Assembly (NCBI GenBank): GCA_937138955.1
Contig: CAKZPJ010000819.1
Coordinates: forward strand, 1 to 15,378
Length of the DNA stretch: 15,378 nucleotides
From: an uncultured Flammeovirgaceae bacterium
GTDB taxonomy: Bacteria; Bacteroidota; Bacteroidia; Cytophagales; Cyclobacteriaceae
Direction of reading: 5' to 3'
Part shown: positions 1 to 7,249 of the stretch, piece by piece
How the letters are laid out: every line of letters begins with the position of its first letter
Position numbering within the stretch: position 1 is the first letter of the stretch
The notes under the pieces: generated by a model
Databases searched by the model: none
The model's input: only the letters and a program-made list of their open reading frames with translations
What the model was told of the DNA's origin: nothing
Program-made: the position numbers and the translations under genes

Positions 1-372
1 CCCTACTTGGTGATGACCGGTATTCCGTTAGAATTCTTCGGTGAACCTAATGTATTAACCCTTCCAATCGGGGGGAAATATACCAGTAGGTGATCTGGTA
101 GGGTGCATTGAAAAAGATATTGACCTCCGTATCTTTGGTGTCATAGCTTCCGGTAACCGTAAATCCTCAGCCTTCCAGTTTTAGCGCGATAGCATATAAC
201 TCGTGCTTAAAGGGTAGCATCTTCGGACGAACTCTTCAAAGCCACGAATATCGAAGTGTGCGTTTCTAGGCAGTGAAATTCCAATACCTCGGCAATATTC
301 CTGAAGTGTAGAGAAATGTTTTACTTTCGCCACTGGGCAATTAGTTAACTGCTTGAATAACCTCTCTATCAA
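1..372 (-). pseudogene. Decayed AraC-family transcriptional regulator, N-terminal sensor part
   Basis: Joining three minus-strand frames gives a recognisable N-terminal sensor domain of a Bacteroidota AraC-type regulator. The first frame (372 to about 232, TTG start) carries CRGIGISLPRNAHFDIRGFEE. A shift near 232 leads to KMLPFKHELYAIALKLEG, a TGA stop at 167-169, then FFNAPYQITYWYISP. A further shift in the six-G run at 70-75 gives PDWKG, then stops at 55-57 and 28-30 around YIRFTEEF. Pieces resembling HFDIRxFEEN, PFRHEFYAIALKL, NSPFQ and PDWxGYY are known from AraC sensor domains of this phylum; this match is from memory of the family. The DNA-binding C-terminus, if present, lies beyond the left edge. 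Two frameshifts and three stops make a functional product very unlikely. The 63-residue open frame at 181-372 is only its first fragment. Confidence 0.72.
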
Positions 373-526
373 GAAGTAGTTCTCTCAATCATCATCATCT
401 TTGTCCGTCTGCGTACAACTTTGTCCGGTCACGAACACTTCATTTTTATCAAATTAGCCTTTAAATACTATTCTGAGCGTTGGCAAGGGGTTTGTTCTAC
501 ACAATATGAAATAATAAAAGAGCGGA

Positions 527-600
527 GGGCTTGGAGCTAGGCACAGGGAGTTTAGAACACATAATCCTTGCTTCCCGCCACGCACGGTGGCCCCAAGCTC
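527..600 (+). promoter_or_regulatory. Leader with nested inverted repeats upstream of padR
   Basis: GGGCTTGGAG at 527-536 can pair with CCCCAAGCTC at 591-600 (nine of ten positions, counting one G-U). Just inside the right arm, GCCAC at 577-581 pairs with GTGGC at 587-591 around a 5-nt loop. The structure ends 16 nt before the PadR start codon. It could be an RNA leader fold or an operator for the autoregulation common in PadR proteins, but no PadR-box consensus was recognised. No clear Bacteroidota -7 box was seen here. Confidence 0.25.
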
Positions 601-616
601 CTAGCCAATTACTACT

Positions 617-955
617 ATGCGAAAGACTTATATCGGTGAACTGGAAGAAGTGGTGCTACTTACGGTGGCTTTACTTTACGATCAAGCCTACGGAGTAGCC
701 ATTACCCACGAGATTAAATCTCAAACCGGACGCAGTATTAGTATTAGTGCCATTCACTCCACCCTACACCGACTTTCGGAAAAAGGCTACGTTAACTCTC
801 GGATGGGAGGGGCTACCGCTGAACGGGGTGGACGGCGCAAACGCTTCTTTACTGTAACCCCGGCCGGCAGTCGTATCCTTCATGATGTTCAGCAGACCCG
901 GGAGCAATTGTGGCAGCAAATACCCGCGCAAGCCTTACAGTGGAAGATGCTATGA
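617..955 (+). CDS. PadR-family winged-helix transcriptional regulator
   Basis: A 112-residue cytoplasmic DNA-binding protein of the small PadR type. Residues about 8-60 form the winged-helix core (GELEEVVLLTVALL, then YGVAITHEI, then SAIHSTLHRLSEKGYV), with the wing marked by GGRRKRFFTVTPAG at 71-84. A short C-terminal helix (about 85-102) should form the dimer contact. The ATG at 617 gives the family's usual N-terminus; no Shine-Dalgarno sequence precedes it, as is normal in Bacteroidota. Its TGA stop overlaps the ATG of the downstream permease (ATGA at 952-955), so the two are probably translated together. PadR proteins next to prefix-bearing permeases are common in this group, so it likely controls the permease; the effector is unknown. 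Confidence 0.9.
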   Translation: MRKTYIGELEEVVLLTVALLYDQAYGVAITHEIKSQTGRSISISAIHSTLHRLSEKGYVNSRMGGATAERGGRRKRFFTVTPAGSRILHDVQQTREQLWQQIPAQALQWKML

Positions 956-3624
956 AACCACCTACTCCCACCCCGCCCCGCTGGGCTGATCGCCTGTTAG
1001 AAAGTTTTTGTAGCTCTCAACTGTTGGAAGAAGTGCAAGGCGACTTACACGAACTGTACAGCGAATGGGTGACCGAATATGGGGAACGAAAAGCCAACCG
1101 ACTGTACCTTTTTCATACCCTTAAATTTTTTAGACCCTTTGCGCTGCGAAGGAATCAACATTCAAATACCTATCGTACTATGATGCTTAAACACTACTTC
1201 ACCACCGCTTACCGGAACCTGATGAAGCACAAGAGCTTCTCATTTATCAATGTTGCCGGACTAGCCCTCGGAATCACCTGCTTTACGCTCATTGCTCTCT
1301 ACGTGCGTTACGAACTAAGCTTCGACCGCTTTCATACGGATGCTGATCGTATCTACCGAGTCATTCAGCAGAAAGTTAACGATGGTGATGCTTTTTCTCG
1401 CACCGGTGGGGCACATATTACTCCCTTGCAGGAAATCGCTGAGTTAGAAGAAGTTGTTCGGCTCTTTAGAACTCCAATTGAAGTGCAACGACTAGATGAT
1501 ACTCGAACTGAACGGGTGAACGAAGAGCAGTTCTATTTTGCCGATAGCAGTTTTTTTGATGTGTTTAATTTCCGCTTACTGGTAGGAGAAGTGAGTGTTC
1601 TTGCCTCGCCGAGTGCCGTTATTCTCACTGAGTCTACTGCCCAACGGTACTTTGGTGATCAAAACCCGCTGGGTCAAACCATCCGTATTGGCGATAGCCT
1701 TTCGCTAGAAGTGCAGGGAGTGATGGAAGACACCCCTGATAATTCTCACTTCACAATGGACTTTCTCACTTCCATCGCCGTCCTTAAGCAGTACTATAAT
1801 AACCCTGGCCCCTTCGAAAGCTACTGGTGGCCTTGGTTATGGACGTTCGTAAAACTCCAACCCGGCGCTGAGGCCTCCTCAGTCAACTCCCAAATAGCGA
1901 AGGCCGTTGAAAAATACCGAGGCGCGGATGTTGCTCAACAATTTGTTCCTCAATTGCAACCGGTAACGGATATTCATCTTTACTCTACCAACACTAGCAG
2001 CGACCCTAGTGCTAATGGCAATATCACTTACGTGGCTATTTTCTCAGCCATCTCACTACTCATTCTGCTTATTGCCTGTATAAATTTTACGAACCTGTCG
2101 CTGGCGCGTTCTGTGAAGCGGGCGAAAGAGGTAGGAATTCGGAAGGCAGCCGGAGCGGGTCGGGGGATGCTTATGCGCCAGTTTTTGGGTGAATCTTTTC
2201 TGTTGAGTCTTCTGGCTTTAACCGCTGGCTTACTATTAGCCGAACTACTCCTGCCCTATTTTAACGACTTGGCCTACCGAGACTTAAAAATAGACATACT
2301 GAACCAGCTTCCGTTTTGGCTACCCTTGCTGGGCATCGTTATTCTGACTGGATTACTGGCCGGAAGTTATCCCGCCTGGGTACTTTCAGGGTTACAAGCC
2401 GCCCGCGTACTGAAAGGAAATATCGGGCAAAAGATAGGTAGTCATCAGTGGTTGCAGCAAGGTTTAGTAGTATTTCAGTTTGTGGCTTCCATTGCATTGA
2501 TAGCGGGTACACTCACTGCTTATCAGCAGCTTACTTTTTTGCAGGAAACATCTTTAGGGTTTGAGAAAGAACAAATACTTACTGTACCAGCTCCTCAAAT
2601 AACCAGCGCCGAACAAGCTGAGAAGCTAGCCTCTTTGGAGCAGAGGTTTTCTCAGCTAGCGGGAGTATCGGCCGTGAGCCGGGCTTACGTGCGTCCGGGT
2701 TTCGGACACGGGATGGATCGGGCTTACGAAGTGGAAGGGATGGCCGAAGAAATTGCTCCTGAAGATCGGGTGTCACGCCAGCATATTGGATATCAGTACT
2801 TTGAGCTACTGGATATTCCCTTAGTAAGCGGACGAACGCTTTCGTCAGAAAGTGGTACTGATGCTACCGATGCGGTAATCCTAAACGAAGTCGCCGCTAA
2901 GAACTTCGGATTCACTCCCGAAACTGCCTTGGGCAAAAAAGTGCGAACTTACGTATACGAAAATGGGCAAACCTACGGAGATCTTACCGGTACCGTAATC
3001 GGTGTAGTGAAAGACCATCATAGTGCTTCGCTGAAAGAACGCATTGCTCCTACCGTATTTATGAGTAGCGAAGGAGCTTACAGTTCTCTCACTCGTCATT
3101 TATTAGTAAAAGCGAGTGGTTCGCCTCAGCAACTTATAGGTACTCTGGAAGACGCCTGGAAAGATGTATTTCCTGATCGTCCACTGAACGCTTCGTACTT
3201 AGATGCCGACCTGGAAATGCGTTATCAAGCTGAACAGCGACTAGGTGACATTATGATTACCTTCAGCGTACTAGCTATTCTAATTGCCTGCCTCGGTCTG
3301 TACGGACTTGCTTCTTACCTAGCAGAACGACGTACCAAAGAAATGGGTATTCGGAAAACATTAGGTGCAAGCATGCAGCAACTTCTAATACTATTTAATC
3401 AAGATTTTCTACGGCTTATTGGTATTCCTTTCATCATTGCTATCCCAATCGCCTGGTACGCTATGGATTATTGGCTGCAAAATTTTGCCTACCATATTTC
3501 TATTGGCCCAATAATATTTGTCGTAGCTGGGTCACTGTGTTTGGGTATTGCACTACTCACGGTCAGTTATCAAGCTCTACGTACTGCCCGAGTGAACCCA
3601 GTAGATTCTCTACGGAATGAGTAA
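952..3624 (+). CDS. ABC transporter permease, FtsX/MacB type, with PadR-linked N-terminal prefix domain
   Basis: An inner-membrane permease of 890 residues with two MacB_PCD/FtsX modules in one chain. Residues 1-70 are a cytoplasmic prefix (PPRWADRLLESFC, then LLEEVQGDLHELY) of the kind known as permease prefix domain 2, seen in permeases adjacent to padR. Transmembrane segments are visible at about 94-116, 360-380, 414-436, 453-473, 506-524, 769-790, 819-838 and 853-873; the stretches between 117-359 and 525-768 are the periplasmic domains. Each FtsX module has the motif after its first helix that contacts an ATPase (KEVGIRKAAGA near 392 and KEMGIRKTLGA near 796). I chose the ATG at 952 over an upstream GTG at 910 because it gives ATGA coupling and the usual prefix start. 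No ATPase gene lies nearby, so the partner must be encoded elsewhere. Substrate unknown; export of peptide, lipid or lipoprotein, or mechanotransmission, is typical of the family. Confidence 0.9.
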   Translation: MKPPTPTPPRWADRLLESFCSSQLLEEVQGDLHELYSEWVTEYGERKANRLYLFHTLKFFRPFALRRNQHSNTYRTMMLKHYFTTAYRNLMKHKSFSFINVAGLALGITCFTLIALYVRYELSFDRFHTDADRIYRVIQQKVNDGDAFSRTGGAHITPLQEIAELEEVVRLFRTPIEVQRLDDTRTERVNEEQFYFADSSFFDVFNFRLLVGEVSVLASPSAVILTESTAQRYFGDQNPLGQTIRIGDSLSLEVQGVMEDTPDNSHFTMDFLTSIAVLKQYYNNPGPFESYWWPWLWTFVKLQPGAEASSVNSQIAKAVEKYRGADVAQQFVPQLQPVTDIHLYSTNTSSDPSANGNITYVAIFSAISLLILLIACINFTNLSLARSVKRAKEVGIRKAAGAGRGMLMRQFLGESFLLSLLALTAGLLLAELLLPYFNDLAYRDLKIDILNQLPFWLPLLGIVILTGLLAGSYPAWVLSGLQAARVLKGNIGQKIGSHQWLQQGLVVFQFVASIALIAGTLTAYQQLTFLQETSLGFEKEQILTVPAPQITSAEQAEKLASLEQRFSQLAGVSAVSRAYVRPGFGHGMDRAYEVEGMAEEIAPEDRVSRQHIGYQYFELLDIPLVSGRTLSSESGTDATDAVILNEVAAKNFGFTPETALGKKVRTYVYENGQTYGDLTGTVIGVVKDHHSASLKERIAPTVFMSSEGAYSSLTRHLLVKASGSPQQLIGTLEDAWKDVFPDRPLNASYLDADLEMRYQAEQRLGDIMITFSVLAILIACLGLYGLASYLAERRTKEMGIRKTLGASMQQLLILFNQDFLRLIGIPFIIAIPIAWYAMDYWLQNFAYHISIGPIIFVVAGSLCLGIALLTVSYQALRTARVNPVDSLRNE

Positions 3625-3672
3625 AGCAAAATTATTCTTATCGTTTGTCTCGCAGAGTGCCTACTTTTGGAT

Positions 3673-4062
3673 ATGCTTAATCTACTGAGAATTCACCATG
3701 TAGCTGTTATTGCTTCAGACTACGAGCGGTCTAAGCATTTCTATACTGAGATACTTGGGTTGGAGATCATTTTAGAAACATACCGAGCCGAACGAGATTC
3801 TTACAAACTAGACCTACGAGTAAGTGGGGGCGGACAGATTGGATTGTTTTCTTTTCCTGAACCACCACCGCGGCCTTCACGCCCAGAGGCCGTTGGATTA
3901 CGTCACTTAGCATTTGAGGTAAATGATATAGAACGGGCAAAATTACTTCTGGAAGACCAGCAGATTACCGTAGAGGAAATTCGTATCGATAGAATTACGA
4001 AGAAGCGATTCACTTTTTTAGCCGACCCCGACGGCTTACCGATTGAGCTGTACGAACGATAA
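3673..4062 (+). CDS. gloA2: VOC-family protein, YaeR/GloA2-like, with altered metal site
   Basis: A 129-residue cytoplasmic protein of the vicinal oxygen chelate fold, close in pattern to E. coli YaeR: IHHVAVIASDYERSKHFYTE at the start, ERDSYKLDL, PPPRPSRPEA, GLRHLAFEV, KRFTFLADPDGLPIELYE at the end. Two beta-alpha-beta-beta-beta modules cover about 6-61 and 75-127. By analogy with glyoxalase I, the four metal ligands should be His9, a Glu in the last strand of module 1, His78 and Glu125. Here the module 1 position is Gly57 (QIGLFSF where YaeR has IELFSF), so one ligand appears to be missing. I chose ATG 3673 over a TTG two codons upstream. The substrate of YaeR-type proteins is not firmly known. 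The gene stands alone, 48 bp after the permease, and converges on the lipoprotein gene. Confidence 0.87.
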   Translation: MLNLLRIHHVAVIASDYERSKHFYTEILGLEIILETYRAERDSYKLDLRVSGGGQIGLFSFPEPPPRPSRPEAVGLRHLAFEVNDIERAKLLLEDQQITVEEIRIDRITKKRFTFLADPDGLPIELYER

Positions 4063-4068
4063 AATAAA

Positions 4069-4120
4069 AAAGCCCAATCTTTCGATCAGGCTTTCAAAAA
4101 TAGCTTTTGAAAAAAAGCTA
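4069..4120. terminator. Paired hairpins between convergent genes
   Basis: Two stem-loops fill the gap between the VOC and lipoprotein genes. The first pairs AAAGCC (4069-4074) with GGCTTT (4089-4094), with a further ATC/GAT pairing inside. On the minus strand it is followed by a T-rich run, so it fits a Rho-independent terminator for the lipoprotein gene. The second is a perfect 8-bp stem, TAGCTTTT-GAAA-AAAAGCTA (4101-4120), which includes the lipoprotein stop codon. On the plus strand the T tract after the stems is poor, so termination of the VOC gene is less certain. Confidence 0.6.
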
Positions 4121-4939
4121 CATCGCAGGATCGCCTTCCTTCAAGGTGAATGTGCGAGATACCTTATTCATTGGGCTGTCAACCATATTTCCTTCGCTAT
4201 CTACCAATTCTATAGAAATAGTATTTTCTCCCATCGGCATTCCTTGGATTACATAAGGTTGCCACTGGTCTACCATAAATGTGGTATCGCTGTTGATACT
4301 TACTTTCACCTGATTCCCTCCTGATCCGATTTCAGTGTTTGCCAAATAGAAATCAAATAATACACTTTCTGTATCAGCTCCACTGTAGGTTCCCTTAGGT
4401 CGGCTATAAAATAGCATGGGTTGAGATAAATCTACGTCTTCACTTTCTCCTTCACCCACCGTGAACTGAGAAACTTTGTACGCTTCCGGATTTTTCACAC
4501 TCTCATGGTACGAGCGAGATAAGAATGATAAGGCTACGTAGTGACCATCATCCAATGCCAGTTTGAACCCTTCAGGCTGATAGATCGCGTGGTAAGGATT
4601 GTTATTCAAGATTAAATGAACGTGCTGTCCTTTGGGTGAGGCAGCTAAAGGTTTTTGATCAGCATCGGGAGTCGGAACTCCTAATTCATAGTTAGTTATA
4701 CCATAAGTAAATTCTACCGAGTCGCCACTAGTTAGCGTTGCTCCGTCGGTGGGACCAGTGGCATCCAACATCGCATCAGCGTATTCAGGTGAAGCCGGGG
4801 CGGGCGAAATGCTCAATGCAGGTGCAGCTTCCTCCATTGGTTCGGTAGCGGTTTCTTGCGCAGACTCTCCTGAGGGGCCACAAGCGTAAAATAATCCAGC
4901 AGAAAGAACTGCTATTATAGAAAGAAATTGTCTCTTCAT
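4118..4939 (-). CDS. Putative lipoprotein, function unknown, possibly DUF4399-like
   Basis: A 273-residue exported lipoprotein. Residues 1-19 form a signal peptide and Cys20 (LFYAC then GPSGES) is the likely lipidation site, with a loose lipobox as is usual in Bacteroidota. A low-complexity Glu/Ala/Pro linker spans about 24-52. The body starts with an Ig-like strand pattern (GATLTSGDSVEFTYGITNYEL) and contains a His-rich stretch, GQHVHLILNNNPYHAIYQPE, at about 104-123, followed by DDGHYVALSFLSRSYHES. A hydrophobic stretch with paired His and a later GxHxL-like segment recalls DUF4399 domains, but I am not certain of the family. A second beta domain (about 195-270) ends in VSRTFTLKEGD. It is monocistronic and divergent from the oxygenase gene; no function can be assigned from context. 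Confidence 0.75.
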   Translation of the reverse strand: MKRQFLSIIAVLSAGLFYACGPSGESAQETATEPMEEAAPALSISPAPASPEYADAMLDATGPTDGATLTSGDSVEFTYGITNYELGVPTPDADQKPLAASPKGQHVHLILNNNPYHAIYQPEGFKLALDDGHYVALSFLSRSYHESVKNPEAYKVSQFTVGEGESEDVDLSQPMLFYSRPKGTYSGADTESVLFDFYLANTEIGSGGNQVKVSINSDTTFMVDQWQPYVIQGMPMGENTISIELVDSEGNMVDSPMNKVSRTFTLKEGDPAM

Positions 4940-5037
4940 GGTTTAGTAGGTTTGTGTTAAGCTTGATATAACGCGAAGTTATCGCAAAATTTGTGTTAAT
5001 TAATTTTTTTAACTCGATTTACCTAAATAAGTTATTT
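4940..5037. promoter_or_regulatory. Divergent promoter region with a direct repeat flanking a palindrome
   Basis: This 98-bp spacer must hold the promoters for the lipoprotein (minus) and the oxygenase-chrA pair (plus). TTTGTGTTAA occurs at 4951-4960 and again at 4990-4999 in the same orientation. Between them lies ATAAC-GCGAA-GTTAT (4968-4982), a perfect 5-bp inverted repeat. The arrangement would suit a regulator acting on both genes. No exact TAnnTTTG box was seen on either strand, so the promoter positions are not fixed. Confidence 0.35.
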
Positions 5038-6009
5038 ATGGCTGATTTGTTTAATGATATTCCTAGCTTAGATCTACAACAGTTCACCCAAGGTACCACC
5101 CAAGAGCGACAGCAGTTTGTTTCAGCACTAGGTACTGCTTTTAACCAAATTGGTTTTGTGGCTATCAAAAATCATGGCTTAAACGATGAACTGACCGAAA
5201 AGCTTTATGCGGTAGTTAAAGAGTTTTTTGCCTTACCGCCAGAAGTGAAGAAGCAGTACGACCGCCCCGAGCTGCACGGCCAACGTGGTTATACCAGTAA
5301 AGGGAAAGAACACGCTAAAGGTCGTACCACGGCTGACCTGAAAGAGTTCTATCAAATTGGCCAGTTTGTAGACGATGATGATCCAATCAAAAAAAACTAC
5401 CCAGATAATATCTGGCCGGAGGACGAACTTCCAGCAATGCATCCCACTGCCAAAGAAGCCTATCAAACTTTAGAAGCCGCCGGAAAACAGTTACTCCAAG
5501 CCATTGCCCTCTACTTAAACTTGGAAGAAGATTATTTCGATCGGCACGTACACAATGGCAACAGCATTTTGCGGGCAATTCACTACTACCCTATTGAAAA
5601 CCCAGATACGGTACCCGATGATGCGGTACGCGCTGCCGAACACGGCGACATCAATCTGATTACACTTTTGATGGGAGCCAGCGCGGAAGGATTACAGGTG
5701 CTTCGGCGCGATGGAGCCTGGATCCCCATTACTGCTCTACCCGATCAAATTATTGTCAATGTTGGTGATATGTTAGCTCGTTTAACCAATGATACACTAA
5801 AGTCAACTATCCATCGGGTGGTAAATCCTCCCCGCGAATTGTTAGGAACCCCTCGGTATTCTATTCCCTTCTTTATGCATCCCCGCGCCGATATGGACTT
5901 AACCTGTTTGGAGTCATGTGTAAGTGAAGATCAGCCCAAGCAATACAATAATATGACTGCCGGAGAGTTTTTGGAGGAGCGCCTACGAGAGATTGGATTA
6001 AAGCAATAG
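5038..6009 (+). CDS. 2-oxoglutarate/Fe(II)-dependent oxygenase, isopenicillin N synthase-like
   Basis: A 323-residue cytoplasmic non-haem iron enzyme. The N-terminal DIOX_N-type domain (about 5-120) starts with IPSLDLQQF and contains IGFVAIKNHGL and a GQRGYTS segment. The C-terminal double-stranded beta-helix (about 175-285) carries the complete iron triad: His202 and Asp204 (EHGDINLITLL) and His259 (STIHRVV), plus Arg273-x-Ser275 (RYSIPFF), which binds the 2-oxoglutarate carboxylate. All key residues are present, so it should be active. The ATG at 5038 is preferred to a GTG at 4993 because it starts at the conserved IPSLDL region. The gene ends 16 bp before the chrA-like gene and probably shares its transcript. 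The substrate cannot be told: family members hydroxylate, desaturate or cyclise small molecules, including the plant and fungal IPNS/ACC-oxidase relatives. Confidence 0.88.
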   Translation: MADLFNDIPSLDLQQFTQGTTQERQQFVSALGTAFNQIGFVAIKNHGLNDELTEKLYAVVKEFFALPPEVKKQYDRPELHGQRGYTSKGKEHAKGRTTADLKEFYQIGQFVDDDDPIKKNYPDNIWPEDELPAMHPTAKEAYQTLEAAGKQLLQAIALYLNLEEDYFDRHVHNGNSILRAIHYYPIENPDTVPDDAVRAAEHGDINLITLLMGASAEGLQVLRRDGAWIPITALPDQIIVNVGDMLARLTNDTLKSTIHRVVNPPRELLGTPRYSIPFFMHPRADMDLTCLESCVSEDQPKQYNNMTAGEFLEERLREIGLKQ

Positions 6010-6025
6010 TTATTTACCAACTGTC

Positions 6026-7249
6026 TTGGATAGTCATCGCCATCGGCCCTGGTACTCACAAGGAGTTATTACATCCATCCGTCGGGTGCGGTACTTTATA
6101 TTCCTACGCGATGTTTTTATTCTCACTATTAGTGCCTTCGGTGGTCCACAAGCGCATCTAACACTACTTCTTAAAATGATGGTAGAGAAGCGTCGCTACT
6201 TGAGTGAGAATGACTTGATGGAGCTGCACGCTCTTTGCCAGATTCTACCGGGTCCTTCGTCTACTCAAACTATTACGGCTATTGGCTACCGCATTGGTGG
6301 ACCCAAACTAGCTTTTCTTACGCTACTCGTATGGATTCTTCCGGCAGTCTCCCTAATGACCACAGCGGCTGTTCTTCTTTCTAATATTCAGGAAAAAGAA
6401 CTTTCGTTAGGCTTCACTCGCTTCATTCTGCCGATGGCAGTAGGGTTTGTATTTTATGCTGCCTATACACTTAGTGTAAAGGTAGTCAATACTCGTTCGG
6501 GCATTATCATTATGATAGTGGCTACTATTGTTTCGTTTCTTATTCGTAAACCCTACATATATCCATTACTACTATTACTGGCAGGGGTAGTTACTGCTCT
6601 AAAATATCGGAAGCACCCTCAAGAAGAGAAGGGGAAACTTTCTGTAAAGTGGGGGAATTTGACAATCTGGATCTCTATCTTGATTGTAGCAGCCATTACC
6701 GCAGGAGTTACTCAAGCCGTTCCGGCGCGGATTTTTGAAAATTTCTATCGTAATGGTAGTCTTATTTTCGGAGGTGGTCAAGTACTTATTCCACTGCTGT
6801 ATACTGAGTTTGTTAACTTCAAGGGCTATTTAACATCAGAAGAATTTCTGACCGGATACGCTCTAGTACAGGCTATTCCGGGGCCAGTTTTTTCATTTAG
6901 TGCATTTATCGGCTCACTTGCTATGCGGGAATATGGTATAAGTGGGGAAATAGTCGGCGCCTTGGCTGCTTCGCTGGGGATTTTTTTACCAGGAACGTTT
7001 CTTATTTTCTTTATGCTACGCTTCTGGGATGCACTTAAAAAATATCGAGTTATTAAAGCTTCGTTAGAAGGTATTGTAGCGGCTAGTGCCGGAATGGTAA
7101 TTGCTGCAGCGTTGCTACTGCTGGAACCTTTAGCACTATCCTATCTGAATATCAGTTTGGTCATTGTAACTGCTTTAGTACTTCAATTCACCAGAATACC
7201 GGCTCCAATTATTATTCTAGTGGGGCTAGTAGCAGGAATTGTACTTTAG
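6026..7249 (+). CDS. chrA: Chromate-transporter-family (CHR) membrane protein, two-module
   Basis: About 407 residues with two homologous CHR modules, the long-chain arrangement. Module 1 has SAFGGPQAH (36-44) and QILPGPSSTQ (72-81); module 2 repeats these as FGGGQVLIPLL (248-258) and QAIPGPVFSF (282-291). Around ten hydrophobic segments are visible, with a charged cytoplasmic linker (KYRKHPQEEKGKLSVKWG) at about 193-210. Known members export chromate by proton or sulfate exchange, but many homologues have untested substrates. No ATG fits: candidates are TTG at 6026 or GTG at 6086 (before RYFIFLRDVF), since the first in-frame ATG would cut off FGGPQ. It lies 16 bp after the oxygenase gene, so co-transcription is likely. 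Its TAG stop overlaps the TAA stop of the WcaJ-like gene on the other strand. Confidence 0.87.
   Translation: MDSHRHRPWYSQGVITSIRRVRYFIFLRDVFILTISAFGGPQAHLTLLLKMMVEKRRYLSENDLMELHALCQILPGPSSTQTITAIGYRIGGPKLAFLTLLVWILPAVSLMTTAAVLLSNIQEKELSLGFTRFILPMAVGFVFYAAYTLSVKVVNTRSGIIIMIVATIVSFLIRKPYIYPLLLLLAGVVTALKYRKHPQEEKGKLSVKWGNLTIWISILIVAAITAGVTQAVPARIFENFYRNGSLIFGGGQVLIPLLYTEFVNFKGYLTSEEFLTGYALVQAIPGPVFSFSAFIGSLAMREYGISGEIVGALAASLGIFLPGTFLIFFMLRFWDALKKYRVIKASLEGIVAASAGMVIAAALLLLEPLALSYLNISLVIVTALVLQFTRIPAPIIILVGLVAGIVL

Noticed and set aside
181..372. A separate 63-residue gene on the minus strand
   Set aside because: Its frame continues the AraC pattern only after a frameshift, and it starts at TTG; it is a fragment of the pseudogene, not an independent gene.
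493..559. Inverted repeat TGTTCTA / TAGAACA before padR
   Set aside because: Seven bases per arm with a 53-nt gap in AT-rich DNA is close to what chance gives.
4043..4324. A 93-residue plus-strand frame across the VOC/lipoprotein junction
   Set aside because: It runs antisense over the lipoprotein and through the terminator hairpins and shows no protein family pattern.
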